This document shows positions 53,258 to 61,962 of a stretch of 64,000 nucleotides of DNA, piece after piece; the stretch's first letter is position 1, and every line of letters starts with the position of its first letter. Made by a program: the position numbers and the translations under genes. The notes under the pieces were generated by a model. The model was not told where the DNA came from, made no database searches, and saw only the letters and a list, made by a program, of their open reading frames with translations. The DNA comes from Streptomyces rapamycinicus NRRL 5491 (lineage in GTDB: Bacteria > Actinomycetota > Actinomycetes > Streptomycetales > Streptomycetaceae). The stretch is from assembly GCF_024298965.1 (NCBI RefSeq), contig NZ_CP085193.1:7998001-8062000 (forward strand). Reading direction: 5' to 3'.

Positions 53258-53293
53258 GACAAGAGTCGATCAGCAACGAGAATGTCTCTTGTC
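53258..53293. promoter_or_regulatory. Inverted repeat in the pfkB/deoR divergent region
   Basis: GACAAGAG (53258-53265) and CTCTTGTC (53286-53293) form a perfect 8-bp inverted repeat with a 20-base spacer; a second one, CATGAC...GTCATG, lies at 53296-53315. They sit between the divergent genes, the expected place for a DeoR operator. Confidence 0.45.
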
Positions 53294-53333
53294 TTCATGA
53301 CTGACTTCGGTCATGCGGTGCTATCTTCAATGC

Positions 53334-54119
53334 GTGACTTCACGCAAACGACATGCGAAGATCGTCGAGTCACTCCGGTCGACCGGAGTGGCCTCGGTAC
53401 GCGAGCTCGCCGAGAACTTGCAGGTCAGCGAGTCCACGATTCGCCGGGACCTGACCCTCCTCGACCGCAACGGCGAGCTGCTCCGCACCTACGGCGGCGC
53501 GGCCCTGTCGCCGCACGGGGCCGCGGAAGCCGCCGGTGCGGAGGTGGAGCCCGAGACCCCGTTCGACCAGGTCATCTCGCGTGACGAGGCGCTGAAGGAG
53601 GCGATCGCCGAGGAGGCCGTGAAGCTCGTCGAGGACGACAGCGTGATCGTCCTCGATATCGGAACCACCCCCCTGGCCATCGCCCGCCGGCTGCGGGGCC
53701 GTCCCGTCACCGTCATCACCAGCAGCCTGCCGGTGCTCGACGTACTCCGCGACGACGAGGCCGTACGGCTGGTGATGCTCGGTGGTGTGCTGCGCCGCAA
53801 CTACCAGTCCCTGGTCGGCTCCCTCACCGAGCAGGCACTCCGCCAGGTCAGCGCCGACCTGCTCTTCCTGAGCTGCACCGGGGTGCGGCCCAACGGTCAT
53901 GTCGTGGACAACATGGCCGTCGAGGCCCCCCTGAAACAGGCCATGATCGAGACCGCCGGAAAGGTCGTCCTGGTCGCCGTCGAGACCAAGTTCCCCGGCA
54001 CCGGATCGCTGCGCGTGTGCTCGCTCTCCGACCTCGACGTCCTGATCACCACCAGCGGTGCCGACCCCAACACGCTCCAGCTCTGCCGCGAGGCGGACGG
54101 AAAGGTGATACTCGCATGA
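53334..54119 (+). CDS. DeoR-family transcriptional regulator
   Basis: 261 residues from GTG 53334 (ATG 53313 in frame adds seven residues). HTH: RHAKIVESLRSTGVASVREL then VSESTIRRDL, near residues 5-45. DeoR sensor domain with VIVLDIGTTPLAIAR, SSLPVLDVL and NGHVVDNMAVEAPLKQAM, which binds a phosphosugar in this family. A TATCTT at 53322-53327 suggests a transcript starting at the GTG. Its stop overlaps the GH4 start by four bases. Confidence 0.9.
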   Translation: MTSRKRHAKIVESLRSTGVASVRELAENLQVSESTIRRDLTLLDRNGELLRTYGGAALSPHGAAEAAGAEVEPETPFDQVISRDEALKEAIAEEAVKLVEDDSVIVLDIGTTPLAIARRLRGRPVTVITSSLPVLDVLRDDEAVRLVMLGGVLRRNYQSLVGSLTEQALRQVSADLLFLSCTGVRPNGHVVDNMAVEAPLKQAMIETAGKVVLVAVETKFPGTGSLRVCSLSDLDVLITTSGADPNTLQLCREADGKVILA

Positions 54120-55486
54120 AGTTGACCGTCCTCGGCGGCGGCGGATTCCGCGTGCCATACGTCTACCAGGCCCTGCTGCACGATCAGGGCTCCCCCCGTA
54201 TCGACGATGTGTGGCTGTACGACACCGACCCGGCCCGGCTCAAGGCCATGGCCGAAGTGCTCGCCCAGTTCGCCGACGGCCATGCCGAAGCGCCCAGGGT
54301 GACGGTCACCACGTCGCTCGACGACGCCCTGGAGGGCAGCGACTTCGTGTTCGCCGCCATCCGCGTGGGCGGGCTGGCGGGGCGGATGTGCGACGAGCGG
54401 GTCGCCCTCGACCTCGATGTCCTCGGCCAGGAGACCACCGGCCCGGGCGGCCTGGCCTATGGGCTGCGCACCATCCCCGTCATGCTCGACATCGCGCACC
54501 GGGTGCGGCGGCTGGCCCCCAGCGCCTACGTCATCAACTTCACCAACCCGGCCGGCATGATCACCGAGGCGATGCAGAGCGTCCTCGGCGATCGGGTCCT
54601 CGGCATCTGCGACACGCCGTCAGGTCTGGGCCGCCGCATCGCCACGACCCTCGGCCTCGACCCGTCCCGGGCCCAGTTCGACTACGTCGGTCTCAACCAC
54701 CTCGGCTGGATGCGCCGCGTCCTGCACGACGGCGAGGACATCCTGCCCCGGCTGCTCGCCGACGAGCAGCGCCTCGGCGACCTGGAGGAGGGCGTGGTCT
54801 TCGGGCGCGAGTGGCTGCGCGATCTCGGTGTGATCCCCAACGAGTACCTGTACTACTACTACTTCAACCGGGAGGCCGTACGGTCCATCCTCGACGCCCC
54901 GCAGACCCGCGGCGAGTTCCTCGCCCGCCAGCAGCGGGAGTTCTACCAGCGGGTGACGGAGGCCGCCGGGGGCTCGGCCGTGTCGCTGTGGCGGAAGACC
55001 ATCGCCGACCGCAGCGCCAACTACATGGCCGAGGCCAAGGGTGCCGTCCAGGGAGAGGCCCGACCGGACGAGGACTTCCGGCCGGACCCCGCGCACCAGG
55101 GGTATGCCGGGGTCGCCCTCGCGGTGATGGCCGCGATCAGCCGCAATGAACGCGCCACGATGATCCTCAACGTACGCAACGGGACCACCGTCTCCGGCCT
55201 TCCCCACGACGCCGTCGTCGAGGTGCCCGTGACCGTTGACGCGGGCGGCGTCCACCCGCTCACCATCACCCAGCCCGATCTCCACCAGACCGGGCTGATG
55301 CAGCAGGTCAAGGCGGTCGAGCGGCTCACCATCAGCGCCGCGGTCACCGGTTCCCGGACCGATGCCGCGAAGGCGTTCGCCCTCCACCCGCTGGTCGACT
55401 CGGTCACCGTCGGCCGCAAGCTGCTCGACGGCTACATCGACCGCATCCCCGAAGTGGCCGAGGTGTTCAGCCGCCGGACGTCCTAG
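54116..55486 (+). CDS. Glycoside hydrolase family 4 (6-phospho-glycosidase type)
   Basis: 456 residues. N-terminal NAD-binding GGGGFRVPYVYQAL; NFTNPAGMITEAM and the metal/ligand motif GICDTPSGLGRRI (the CxxP loop of GH4), then YVGLNHLGWMR. GH4 enzymes use NAD+ and a divalent metal to cleave glycosides by oxidation-elimination. The CDTP loop resembles phospho-glucosidases rather than the galactosidase type. No PTS genes are present, so the PfkB kinase may supply the phosphorylated substrate. Translationally coupled to deoR. Confidence 0.88.
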   Translation: MKLTVLGGGGFRVPYVYQALLHDQGSPRIDDVWLYDTDPARLKAMAEVLAQFADGHAEAPRVTVTTSLDDALEGSDFVFAAIRVGGLAGRMCDERVALDLDVLGQETTGPGGLAYGLRTIPVMLDIAHRVRRLAPSAYVINFTNPAGMITEAMQSVLGDRVLGICDTPSGLGRRIATTLGLDPSRAQFDYVGLNHLGWMRRVLHDGEDILPRLLADEQRLGDLEEGVVFGREWLRDLGVIPNEYLYYYYFNREAVRSILDAPQTRGEFLARQQREFYQRVTEAAGGSAVSLWRKTIADRSANYMAEAKGAVQGEARPDEDFRPDPAHQGYAGVALAVMAAISRNERATMILNVRNGTTVSGLPHDAVVEVPVTVDAGGVHPLTITQPDLHQTGLMQQVKAVERLTISAAVTGSRTDAAKAFALHPLVDSVTVGRKLLDGYIDRIPEVAEVFSRRTS

Positions 55487-55496
55487 CGGCGACGGG

Positions 55497-55523
55497 GCCC
55501 GGCGGCCGCCTCGGCCGCCGGGC
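55497..55523. terminator. Bidirectional terminator between GH4 and alginate lyase
   Basis: A perfect 12-bp GC stem (GCCCGGCGGCCG with CGGCCGCCGGGC) and a three-base loop, followed by TTT on the plus strand. Confidence 0.85.
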
Positions 55524-55532
55524 TTTGCGTGC

Positions 55533-56339
55533 TCAGCCGTGGGAGACGGTCAGCCCGTAGAAGCCGACGCGCGCTCCGTTCGTCGTGCTGTCGGAGGACG
55601 ACTGGTTGTACGAGCCCGCCTTGAAGTACTGCTTGTACTGGAAGAAGGACGACGGGATGTCGTAGTGCGTCGTGCTGCCGTTGACCGTCAGGTCGATGGT
55701 GTCGCCGCCGGAGACGCCGATCGTGTAGTTCCATGTCTTGCCGACCGACACATGGCCCACGTTGTGCAGCGTCTGGCCGCCGTCGGGGGAGTTCTCGGTG
55801 CCGAGGACGATATCGCCGTTGGCGCGGTAGTACAGCTCCACCAGCGGCTTCGTGGAGGAACCGCCCGAGCCGAGGTGGATCTGGCCGACGCAGACGTTCT
55901 TCGTCACCGACACCACGCGCAGCGTCGCCTGCAGCTTGTGCGAGCCGCCGAGCGACCAGTCCGCGGCGCCGCCGTCGCGGTTCATCTCGCGCAGTTCGGA
56001 GCGGGCGTAGTTGGAGTTCGGGGTGGTGACGCCCTTTTCGGGCGCCCAGAACGTCATCGCCCCGTCGCGCTTGTCGGTGTGGAAGTAGTCGTCCTGGAAT
56101 CCGCTCGCCCCCTGGAGCCGGGACGAGGGGATGGTCGTCGGCTTGCCGGGGGAGCCGACCGGCTCCTGGAGTTGCCACACCGAGAGGTCGAAGTTGCCGC
56201 CCGGCGCCTTCGACGGGTCGGCGAAGGCGGCCGTGGGGGAGGCGGTCGTGGGGGAGGCGCCGGCGGGGCCCGCGAGGGCCAGGCCGCCGACGACGGTGGT
56301 CACGGTCGCCAGCGCGGTGAGCAGCGTACGGATGCGCAT
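55533..56339 (-). CDS. Secreted alginate lyase, polysaccharide lyase family 7
   Basis: 268 residues from ATG 56339 (GGGAAGGC upstream). Signal peptide ends near AGPAGASP. The three catalytic strands of PL7 are present: ARSELRE, CVGQIH and YFKAGSYNQ, in the usual order and with the catalytic Gln, His and Tyr. Degrades alginate outside the cell by beta-elimination. Convergent with the GH4 gene, with its own promoter and operator-like palindrome. Confidence 0.92.
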   Translation of the reverse strand: MRIRTLLTALATVTTVVGGLALAGPAGASPTTASPTAAFADPSKAPGGNFDLSVWQLQEPVGSPGKPTTIPSSRLQGASGFQDDYFHTDKRDGAMTFWAPEKGVTTPNSNYARSELREMNRDGGAADWSLGGSHKLQATLRVVSVTKNVCVGQIHLGSGGSSTKPLVELYYRANGDIVLGTENSPDGGQTLHNVGHVSVGKTWNYTIGVSGGDTIDLTVNGSTTHYDIPSSFFQYKQYFKAGSYNQSSSDSTTNGARVGFYGLTVSHG

Positions 56340-56366
56340 GGGAATTGCCTTCCCGTGGGGGGTTGG

Positions 56367-56384
56367 CATGGACCGCAGTCCATG
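56367..56384. promoter_or_regulatory. Operator-like palindrome at the lyase transcription start
   Basis: CATGGAC-CGCA-GTCCATG, a perfect 7-bp inverted repeat just downstream of the -10 element, 28-45 bases before the lyase start codon. A repressor bound here would block transcription. Confidence 0.55.
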
Positions 56385-56411
56385 TATATGAAGTTGGTGT
56401 TTCGTTGTGAA
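56383..56411 (-). promoter_or_regulatory. Promoter of the alginate lyase gene
   Basis: On the gene strand, TTCACA (56406-56411), a 17-base spacer, then TATACA (56383-56388). Five of six and four of six bases match the vegetative consensus. Confidence 0.65.
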
Positions 56412-56735
56412 CGCCGAGATGTGACGAGACGGTAGAGTCGTGGTGTGTCCGCGTCAATCCTCCGAACGAGTTCGGTGGGGTGCGGTGCCGGTCTTTCACT
56501 CCGGCTCGCGAAAACCACGTGTCGCCCGGCCACGCCGTGCGCTATGTTCCGCGTGGTGATTCCACTGACCGTCAGCAAAGGACTGAAGCCCATGGACTCG
56601 GCGTCCCCCAGCGGCCGCCGTCGGCACTGAGCGATCGGTGCCAACAACCCGTCTCCTCACGGCGGCCCCACGCATCCGTACACCGCTTCCTTCCGCGGCG
56701 CCTTTCGCCGCGTTGATCCGTGAGGTCACATCACC

Positions 56736-57491
56736 ATGGGCACTGACGTCCAGAGTTTCGCCGTAGCCAACCTCCGCCGCCGCCCCGTGCTTGTCGAGGC
56801 CGGGGGCTTTGTGGCGGGGTTCGACCCCGGCACCACCAGCCCGTACATCAACTACGCGACCCCTCTTCCCGGCGCCCGGCCCACCGCCCGGGACGTCATG
56901 GAACTGATCGGGGCGTTCCGGGTGCGCGGGCTCAAGCCCCGGCTCGAGTTCGCGCCGGACGCCGCGCCCGAGGTGGAGCCCGCGGTGCGGGAGGCGGGGT
57001 TCGGCGTGGAGGCCACGCACGCGTATCTGGTGTGCACTCCGGAACGGCTCGCCGTTCCGCGGGGCACGGCGGCCGTTCCGGTGGCGGTTCCGGCCACGGA
57101 CGAGGACTACCGGGCGATCGACGCCGCGCTGTCCGAGGCGTTCGCCAGTGAGTTCGCCGCCTCCGAGGAGTGGGCGGCCCGGCTGCGCCGCGTCCAGGAG
57201 GACGGCGGCGCGGTCCGGTTCGTCCGGGCGCCCGACGGGGGCTGCGCGGGCGGGGCCACCTGCTCGGCTCCCGCCGTGGGCACCGCCGAACTGGCGGGCG
57301 TGGGCACCCGGCCCGCCTTCCGCGGCCGGGGTATCGCCGCCGCGGTCACCGCCGCGCTGACCGAGACGATGTTCGCCCGGGGAGCCCGGTCGGTCTGGCT
57401 GGAGTACTCGGGCGAGGGCTCCCGCCGCGTCTACGAACGCGTGGGTTTTGAGGCGCGTGGGACTCGTCTGTACATGAGTCTCGAGAGCTGA
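56736..57491 (+). CDS. GNAT-family N-acetyltransferase
   Basis: 251 residues. The C-terminal half is the GNAT domain, with the acetyl-CoA motif TRPAFRGRGIAAAV near residue 190 and SVWLEYSGEGSRRVYERVGF at the end. The N-terminal 120 residues are a divergent GNAT-like half. Substrate unknown. ATG 56736 with GAGGTCAC upstream. Confidence 0.87.
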   Translation: MGTDVQSFAVANLRRRPVLVEAGGFVAGFDPGTTSPYINYATPLPGARPTARDVMELIGAFRVRGLKPRLEFAPDAAPEVEPAVREAGFGVEATHAYLVCTPERLAVPRGTAAVPVAVPATDEDYRAIDAALSEAFASEFAASEEWAARLRRVQEDGGAVRFVRAPDGGCAGGATCSAPAVGTAELAGVGTRPAFRGRGIAAAVTAALTETMFARGARSVWLEYSGEGSRRVYERVGFEARGTRLYMSLES

Positions 57492-57901
57492 TGGGGGGCG
57501 GGGCTGCGGGGTGCCCGGCGGATTTTTCCCCTACCCGCCCCTCCCTCAACTGGGGCTCCGCCCCAGCCCCCGGCGCCCAGGGGCGGAGTCCCGGGCTCGG
57601 TGGAGTCCCGGGCTCGGTGGAGCCTCGGGCTTGGCGGGGCCTCGGGCTCGGGGGCGCCGGACTCGGCGGAGTCCCGGGCTCGGTGGAGCCCCGGGCTTGG
57701 CGGGGCCTCGGGCTCGGCGGGGTCCCGGGCTCGGCGGGCCCCGCACGTGGCGGAGCCCCGCACGTGGCGGAGACGCATGTCGGCAGGTGTTGGGAAGGGG
57801 CGGGTAGGGGAGTAGCCGGGGGCTGGGGCGGAGTCCCAGTTGTGGGAAGGGGCGGGGTGGGGAGCAGGCCGTCGCAGGCGTCACGGTCCGTCGGACAGCT
57901 C
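57492..57901. repeat. Intergenic repeat region with tandem 18-base units and palindromes
   Basis: 57520-57590 has CCCGCCCCTCCCTCAACTGGGGCTCCGCCCC-type arms; 57583-57773 is a degenerate tandem array of about 18 bases (GGAGTCCCGGGCTCGGTG-like); 57844-57897 matches 31825-31878. No gene seen, although open frames run through because of the repeat period. Confidence 0.75.
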
Positions 57902-58543
57902 CTAGTGCGGGGCCGCCGCCTCCAACTCGTCCACGCTTCCGGACATGATCGTGCGGATATGGGCGGTCAGGTGGTCGATCGGCCAGTCCCACCAGGCGAG
58001 GGCCAGCAGCCGGGCGATGTCCTCGTCGTCGTAGCGGCGTCGGATGAGCTTGGCCGGGTTGCCGCCGACGATCCCGTAGTCGGGAACGTCGTCCACCACC
58101 ACGGAACCGGAGGCGATGACCGCGCCGTGGCCGATGCGCACGCCGGGCATCACCATCGCCCGGTATCCGAACCAGACGTCATGGCCGATCACGGTGTCGC
58201 CCCGGCCCGGCAGCCCCGTGATCAGGTCGAAGTGGTCGGCCCACGAGCCGCCCATGATGGGGAAGGGGAACGTGGACGGGCCGTCCATGCGGTGGTTGGC
58301 GCCGTTCATGATGAACCGCACCCCTTCGCCCAGCGCGCAGAACTTCCCGATGACCAGCCGCTCCGGCCCGTAGTGGTACAGCACATTGCGGGTCTCGAAC
58401 GCGGTGGGCTCATCCGGGTCGTCGTAGTACGAGAACTCCCCGACCTCGATCAGCGGCGAGGTGATCAGCGGCTTGAGCAGCACCACCCGTGGCTGCTCGG
58501 GCATCGGGTGCAGCACGGTCGGGTCGGCGGGTATGGCCGGCAT
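57902..58543 (-). CDS. CatB/Vat-type hexapeptide-repeat acetyltransferase
   Basis: 213 residues from ATG 58543 (AAGGGCG upstream). Left-handed beta-helix repeats (TVIGHDVWFGYRAMVMPGV, IGHGAVIASGSVVVDD) and the N-terminal GEFSYYDDPDEPTAFETR, with IMNGANHRMDG carrying the catalytic-type His. Xenobiotic acetyltransferases of this type modify chloramphenicol or streptogramins, but most chromosomal homologues have unknown substrates, so resistance is not claimed. Confidence 0.88.
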   Translation of the reverse strand: MPAIPADPTVLHPMPEQPRVVLLKPLITSPLIEVGEFSYYDDPDEPTAFETRNVLYHYGPERLVIGKFCALGEGVRFIMNGANHRMDGPSTFPFPIMGGSWADHFDLITGLPGRGDTVIGHDVWFGYRAMVMPGVRIGHGAVIASGSVVVDDVPDYGIVGGNPAKLIRRRYDDEDIARLLALAWWDWPIDHLTAHIRTIMSGSVDELEAAAPH

Positions 58544-58729
58544 CGCGCATCGCCCTTTCTTGTCGAGGGGCCAGGGGCCAGGGGCCAGGGGGCAGGCGTC
58601 ATGATCGCAAGGTCGGGGCCCGGTGTCGCGTGTATTTGGCGGGGGCGGCCGCGAAGCAACCCGAGCGCGCTCCCTGGAGTCCTTGAGCGGTGAAGCCCGT
58701 CCGCTCGATCCGCCTTGCGAGGTGCCGCC

Positions 58730-60292
58730 GTGCGTTCGTCCGTTCCCGTCGTGGCCGCCGCCGTGGCCGTGGCCGTGCTGCTCGCCGGGTGCAGCGAGGG
58801 CGGCCACGAGAGGCGGAGGCCGGTGGAGGGGGCCACCAAGGGGGCGGCCGGTGCCTCGCTCGGGGACTTCAACGGCGACGGCTACGACGACTTCGCCACC
58901 GCCATCCGCCCCACCAGCGCCTCCCGGGGACCGCTGCCCGCCCGGCTCGCGGTGGTCTACGGCGGGGCGCACGGCCTCGACCCGCGGCACCGCCTCGTCG
59001 TGAACGGCGCCGAGGACGACTACGTGGGCCCCCTGCTGCGTACCGATCTCGACCGGGACGGATTCACCGATCTGGTGACGGCGCGGTTCCGGCACGGGAG
59101 TTCGCCGCGGGCCGAGCGGAAGGGGGAGACGGTGGTGCTGCGCGGCGGCCCCCGAGGGCTGACCGCGCCACGCCCGCTCGGCGGCGGCGGGGCCGGATTC
59201 CTGGCGCTGGCCGTGGGGGACTTCGACGGGGACGGCGCGGCCGACCTGCTGACCTCGGCGGCGGACGGCCCGAGTGACAGCCGGGGCGAAGGCCGGAGTG
59301 CCGTACGCGTGCTGTACGGGCCGTTCGGCGCCAAGGCTCACCCCGCCCGTACCGCCCCGCTCCCCACCGGCCCCACCGACCGGCCCCGTCGCGGCGCACC
59401 CGCCACCGCCACGGCCGGGGACTTCAACGGCGACCACCGCACCGATGTGGTGCTGACCTACCGCTACGGCCTCGGCCAGGCGGATCAGCCGGACCCCGGC
59501 GACACCGCCCCCCTCGACACCCCCGTCGCCCACTACCGCGGCGGCCCCAAGGGCCTGGTGCGGGACAAGCGGCCCGAGGCGCGCCTGGCCCACGCCCTCG
59601 GCACGGAGGACGGTCCGCGCGAGCCCGCGGCCGGGGACGCCGACCACGACGGGGTCGACGATCTGCTCGCACCCGGCCAGGGGACGCTCGGCCCCGGCCG
59701 CCACCGCGGCTCCGGGCGGCTGACCGTCGTCCACGGCGCCAAGTCCGGTCTGGGCCGGGGACGTGCGGATCTCACCGTGGATCAGTCCGGCCCTGGCATG
59801 CCCGGTGACGCACGGCGCGGCGACGGGTTCGGCGGTTCCCCGGCCGTCGGCGACATCACCGGCGACGGCCGCCCCGACCTCGTCGTGGCCACCCCGGAGA
59901 AGAACTACGGCAACGGCCGGCTCACCCTGCTGCCCGGTTCACGGCACGGGCGCGGCGGCGAGTACGCCCCCGACCAGGGCGACAAGGGCTCGCACCGGGA
60001 GCACGGCCAGGGGCACGGCCGGGAGCGCGGCGAGGTCCAGTCCCTGGACCTGGACACCCCGGGGGTGCCAGGTCGGCACACCCAGTACGGCTTCGACGCC
60101 TTCGCCCCGCAGCCCCCGCTGCTCGACGTCGACGGGGACGGACACGAGGACGTGGTCGCCGCCGCGCCCGGCTACGGCCGCGGCAGGACGGGCGGCTTCT
60201 GGATCCTCCGGGGGACCGACCGTGGGCTCTCCACCAGGAACGTACGCCACTTCACCCCCGCCGACCTGGGCATACGCTTCCGGACGGGCTAG
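58730..60292 (+). CDS. FG-GAP repeat lipoprotein
   Basis: 520 residues from GTG 58730 (GAGGTG eight bases upstream; an in-frame TTG at 58715 is less likely). Lipobox LAGC near residue 22. Seven FG-GAP/EF-like blades: GDFNGDGYDDF, TDLDRDGFTDL, GDFDGDGAADL, GDFNGDHRTDV, GDADHDGVDDL, GDITGDGRPDL and VDGDGHEDV, forming a calcium-binding integrin-like propeller at the cell surface. Ligand unknown. Confidence 0.88.
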   Translation: MRSSVPVVAAAVAVAVLLAGCSEGGHERRRPVEGATKGAAGASLGDFNGDGYDDFATAIRPTSASRGPLPARLAVVYGGAHGLDPRHRLVVNGAEDDYVGPLLRTDLDRDGFTDLVTARFRHGSSPRAERKGETVVLRGGPRGLTAPRPLGGGGAGFLALAVGDFDGDGAADLLTSAADGPSDSRGEGRSAVRVLYGPFGAKAHPARTAPLPTGPTDRPRRGAPATATAGDFNGDHRTDVVLTYRYGLGQADQPDPGDTAPLDTPVAHYRGGPKGLVRDKRPEARLAHALGTEDGPREPAAGDADHDGVDDLLAPGQGTLGPGRHRGSGRLTVVHGAKSGLGRGRADLTVDQSGPGMPGDARRGDGFGGSPAVGDITGDGRPDLVVATPEKNYGNGRLTLLPGSRHGRGGEYAPDQGDKGSHREHGQGHGRERGEVQSLDLDTPGVPGRHTQYGFDAFAPQPPLLDVDGDGHEDVVAAAPGYGRGRTGGFWILRGTDRGLSTRNVRHFTPADLGIRFRTG

Positions 60293-60398
60293 CCCTGGAA
60301 ACGGCGCCGGCCCGCCACCGGCCCGGAATAACGGCGGGCGGTGGCGGGGTTACCGTGCATGTGGCATCTGCCGACGTACGGAAGCGGGTAACGCAGGC

Positions 60399-60839
60399 AT
60401 GAGCACTAGCACCGTCGAGCTCACCAAGGACAACTTCGACGAGATCGTGTCCGGGAGCGAATTCGTACTGATTGATTTCTGGGCCTCCTGGTGCGGGCCG
60501 TGCCGGATGTTCGCGCCCATCTACGAGAAGGCAGCCGAGCGCCACCAGGATCTGCTGTTCGCCAAGGTCGACACCGAGGCCCAGCCCGAGCTGGCCGCCG
60601 CCTTCGACATCCAGTCCATCCCCACGCTGATGATCGTGCGGGAGAACATCGCGGTCTTCGCCCAGCCCGGCGCGCTCCCCGAGCCGGCCCTGGAGGACCT
60701 CATCGGCCAGGCCCGCGACCTGGACATGGACACGGTGCGCGCCTCCATCGCCGCCGCGGCGAACGAGAAGCACGCCATCGACGAGGAGAAGGAGCAGGGC
60801 GTCGCGGGCGAGGAGAAGGCATCCGGCGACCGTGGCTGA
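60399..60839 (+). CDS. Thioredoxin
   Basis: 146 residues. Active site WASWCGPCRMF near residues 30-40, cis-Pro in IQSIPTLMIV near residue 75. A C-terminal extension of about 35 mostly charged residues goes beyond the usual 105-110. Cytoplasmic disulfide reductant. The tail overlaps the start of the phosphatase gene by eight bases. Confidence 0.92.
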   Translation: MSTSTVELTKDNFDEIVSGSEFVLIDFWASWCGPCRMFAPIYEKAAERHQDLLFAKVDTEAQPELAAAFDIQSIPTLMIVRENIAVFAQPGALPEPALEDLIGQARDLDMDTVRASIAAAANEKHAIDEEKEQGVAGEEKASGDRG

Positions 60840-61479
60840 GCTGCTGCTGGTCCGGCACGGTGAAACCGAGTGGAGCCGGTCGCACAGGCACACCAGCCGG
60901 ACCGATCTGCCCCTGACCCCGCGCGGTGAGGAGCAGGCACGGGCCCTGCGCCGACCGCTCGCCGCGCGGAAGATCGGGCTGATCCTGGTCAGCCCGATGG
61001 ACCGGGCCCTGCGGACCGCGCGGCTCGCCGGGCTCGAGGATCTGACCGTCGAGCCCGACCTGCGCGAATGGGACTACGGCGGCTACGAGGGCATCACCAC
61101 CGACGAGATCCACCGCACCCGCCCCGACTGGAACCTGTGGACCGACGGCGTGCCGCCGGCCGGTCCCGGCCAACCCGGTGAGTCACCCGAGCGGATCGGG
61201 GCCCGGGTGGACCGGGTGCTCGCCCGGATCGCCCCCGAGCTGGAGTCGGCCGACGGCGCCGATGTGGTGCTCGTGGCGCACGGCCACGTCCTGCGGGTGC
61301 TCACCGCCCGGCGGCTGGGCCTGCCGCCGTCCGCCGGTGCGCTCTTCCGGCTCGACACCGCGACCGTGAGTCGACTGGGAAGTGAGCATGGTCGCCCGGC
61401 CATGGTCGCCTGGAACGTAGGCTCGGAGTCGATCTCCGGACAGGGTGCGACCGCGAGCGGTGGCACCCCCGCCGGTTGA
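60832..61479 (+). CDS. Histidine phosphatase family protein
   Basis: 215 residues from GTG 60832. LLLVRHGETEWS holds the phospho-accepting His; LRTARLAGL, LREWDYGGYEG and VLVAHGHVLRVL give the Arg, Glu and second His. Acid phosphatase or phosphoglycerate-mutase-like; substrate unknown. Overlaps the thioredoxin gene end. Confidence 0.92.
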   Translation: MAELLLVRHGETEWSRSHRHTSRTDLPLTPRGEEQARALRRPLAARKIGLILVSPMDRALRTARLAGLEDLTVEPDLREWDYGGYEGITTDEIHRTRPDWNLWTDGVPPAGPGQPGESPERIGARVDRVLARIAPELESADGADVVLVAHGHVLRVLTARRLGLPPSAGALFRLDTATVSRLGSEHGRPAMVAWNVGSESISGQGATASGGTPAG

Positions 61480-61536
61480 TCGTCTCCGACCGTATACGCA
61501 TACCGCACGTCCGACAGGAAGCAGGGAACAGCGAGC

Positions 61537-61962
61537 ATGGCTACGACGCGTACCGCGCACACCGTCTGGCAGGGCAATCTGGCCGAGGGCAAGGGGACCG
61601 TCACCTTCGACTCCTCCGGCATCGGCGAGCAGCCGGTCTCCTGGCCGTCCCGCGCCGAGCAGGCCAACGGCAAGACCAGCCCCGAGGAGCTGATCGCGGC
61701 GGCCCACTCCAGCTGCTTCTCGATGGCGCTCTCGCACGGCCTCACCCAGGCGGGCAACCCGCCCACCCAGCTGACCACCCAGGCCGAGGTCACCTTCCAG
61801 CCCGGCACCGGGATCACCGGTATCCACCTCACCGTCGAGGGCACGGTGGAGGGCCTGGACGAGGCCGCGTTCACCGCGGCGGCCGAGGACGCCAAGAAGA
61901 ACTGCCCGGTGAGCCAGGCGCTCGCCGGTACGGAGATCACGCTGTCGGCGAAGCTGGCCTGA
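61537..61962 (+). CDS. OsmC-type organic hydroperoxide reductase
   Basis: 141 residues. Catalytic cysteines in AAHSSCFSMALSHGL (residue about 60) and DAKKNCPVSQALAG (residue about 125), with SPEELIAAAH. Detoxifies organic hydroperoxides. Its 3' end overlaps the convergent next gene by 26 bases. Confidence 0.92.
   Translation: MATTRTAHTVWQGNLAEGKGTVTFDSSGIGEQPVSWPSRAEQANGKTSPEELIAAAHSSCFSMALSHGLTQAGNPPTQLTTQAEVTFQPGTGITGIHLTVEGTVEGLDEAAFTAAAEDAKKNCPVSQALAGTEITLSAKLA

Larger units (their letters stand above)
56340..56735. other. Divergent intergenic region
   Basis: Holds the lyase promoter/operator on the left and the acetyltransferase leader on the right. The only small frame with some support is a 12-codon one at 56592-56630 ending in GRRRH after AAAGGA. 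Otherwise nothing recognised. Confidence 0.5.

Noticed and set aside
57583..57773. Protein-coding repeat gene between the acetyltransferases
   Set aside because: Open frames arise from an 18-base repeat period; there is no start signal or family match and the units are degenerate.
57902..58543. Chloramphenicol or streptogramin resistance gene
   Set aside because: The fold fits xenobiotic acetyltransferases, but sequence alone does not show the substrate and no resistance context is present.
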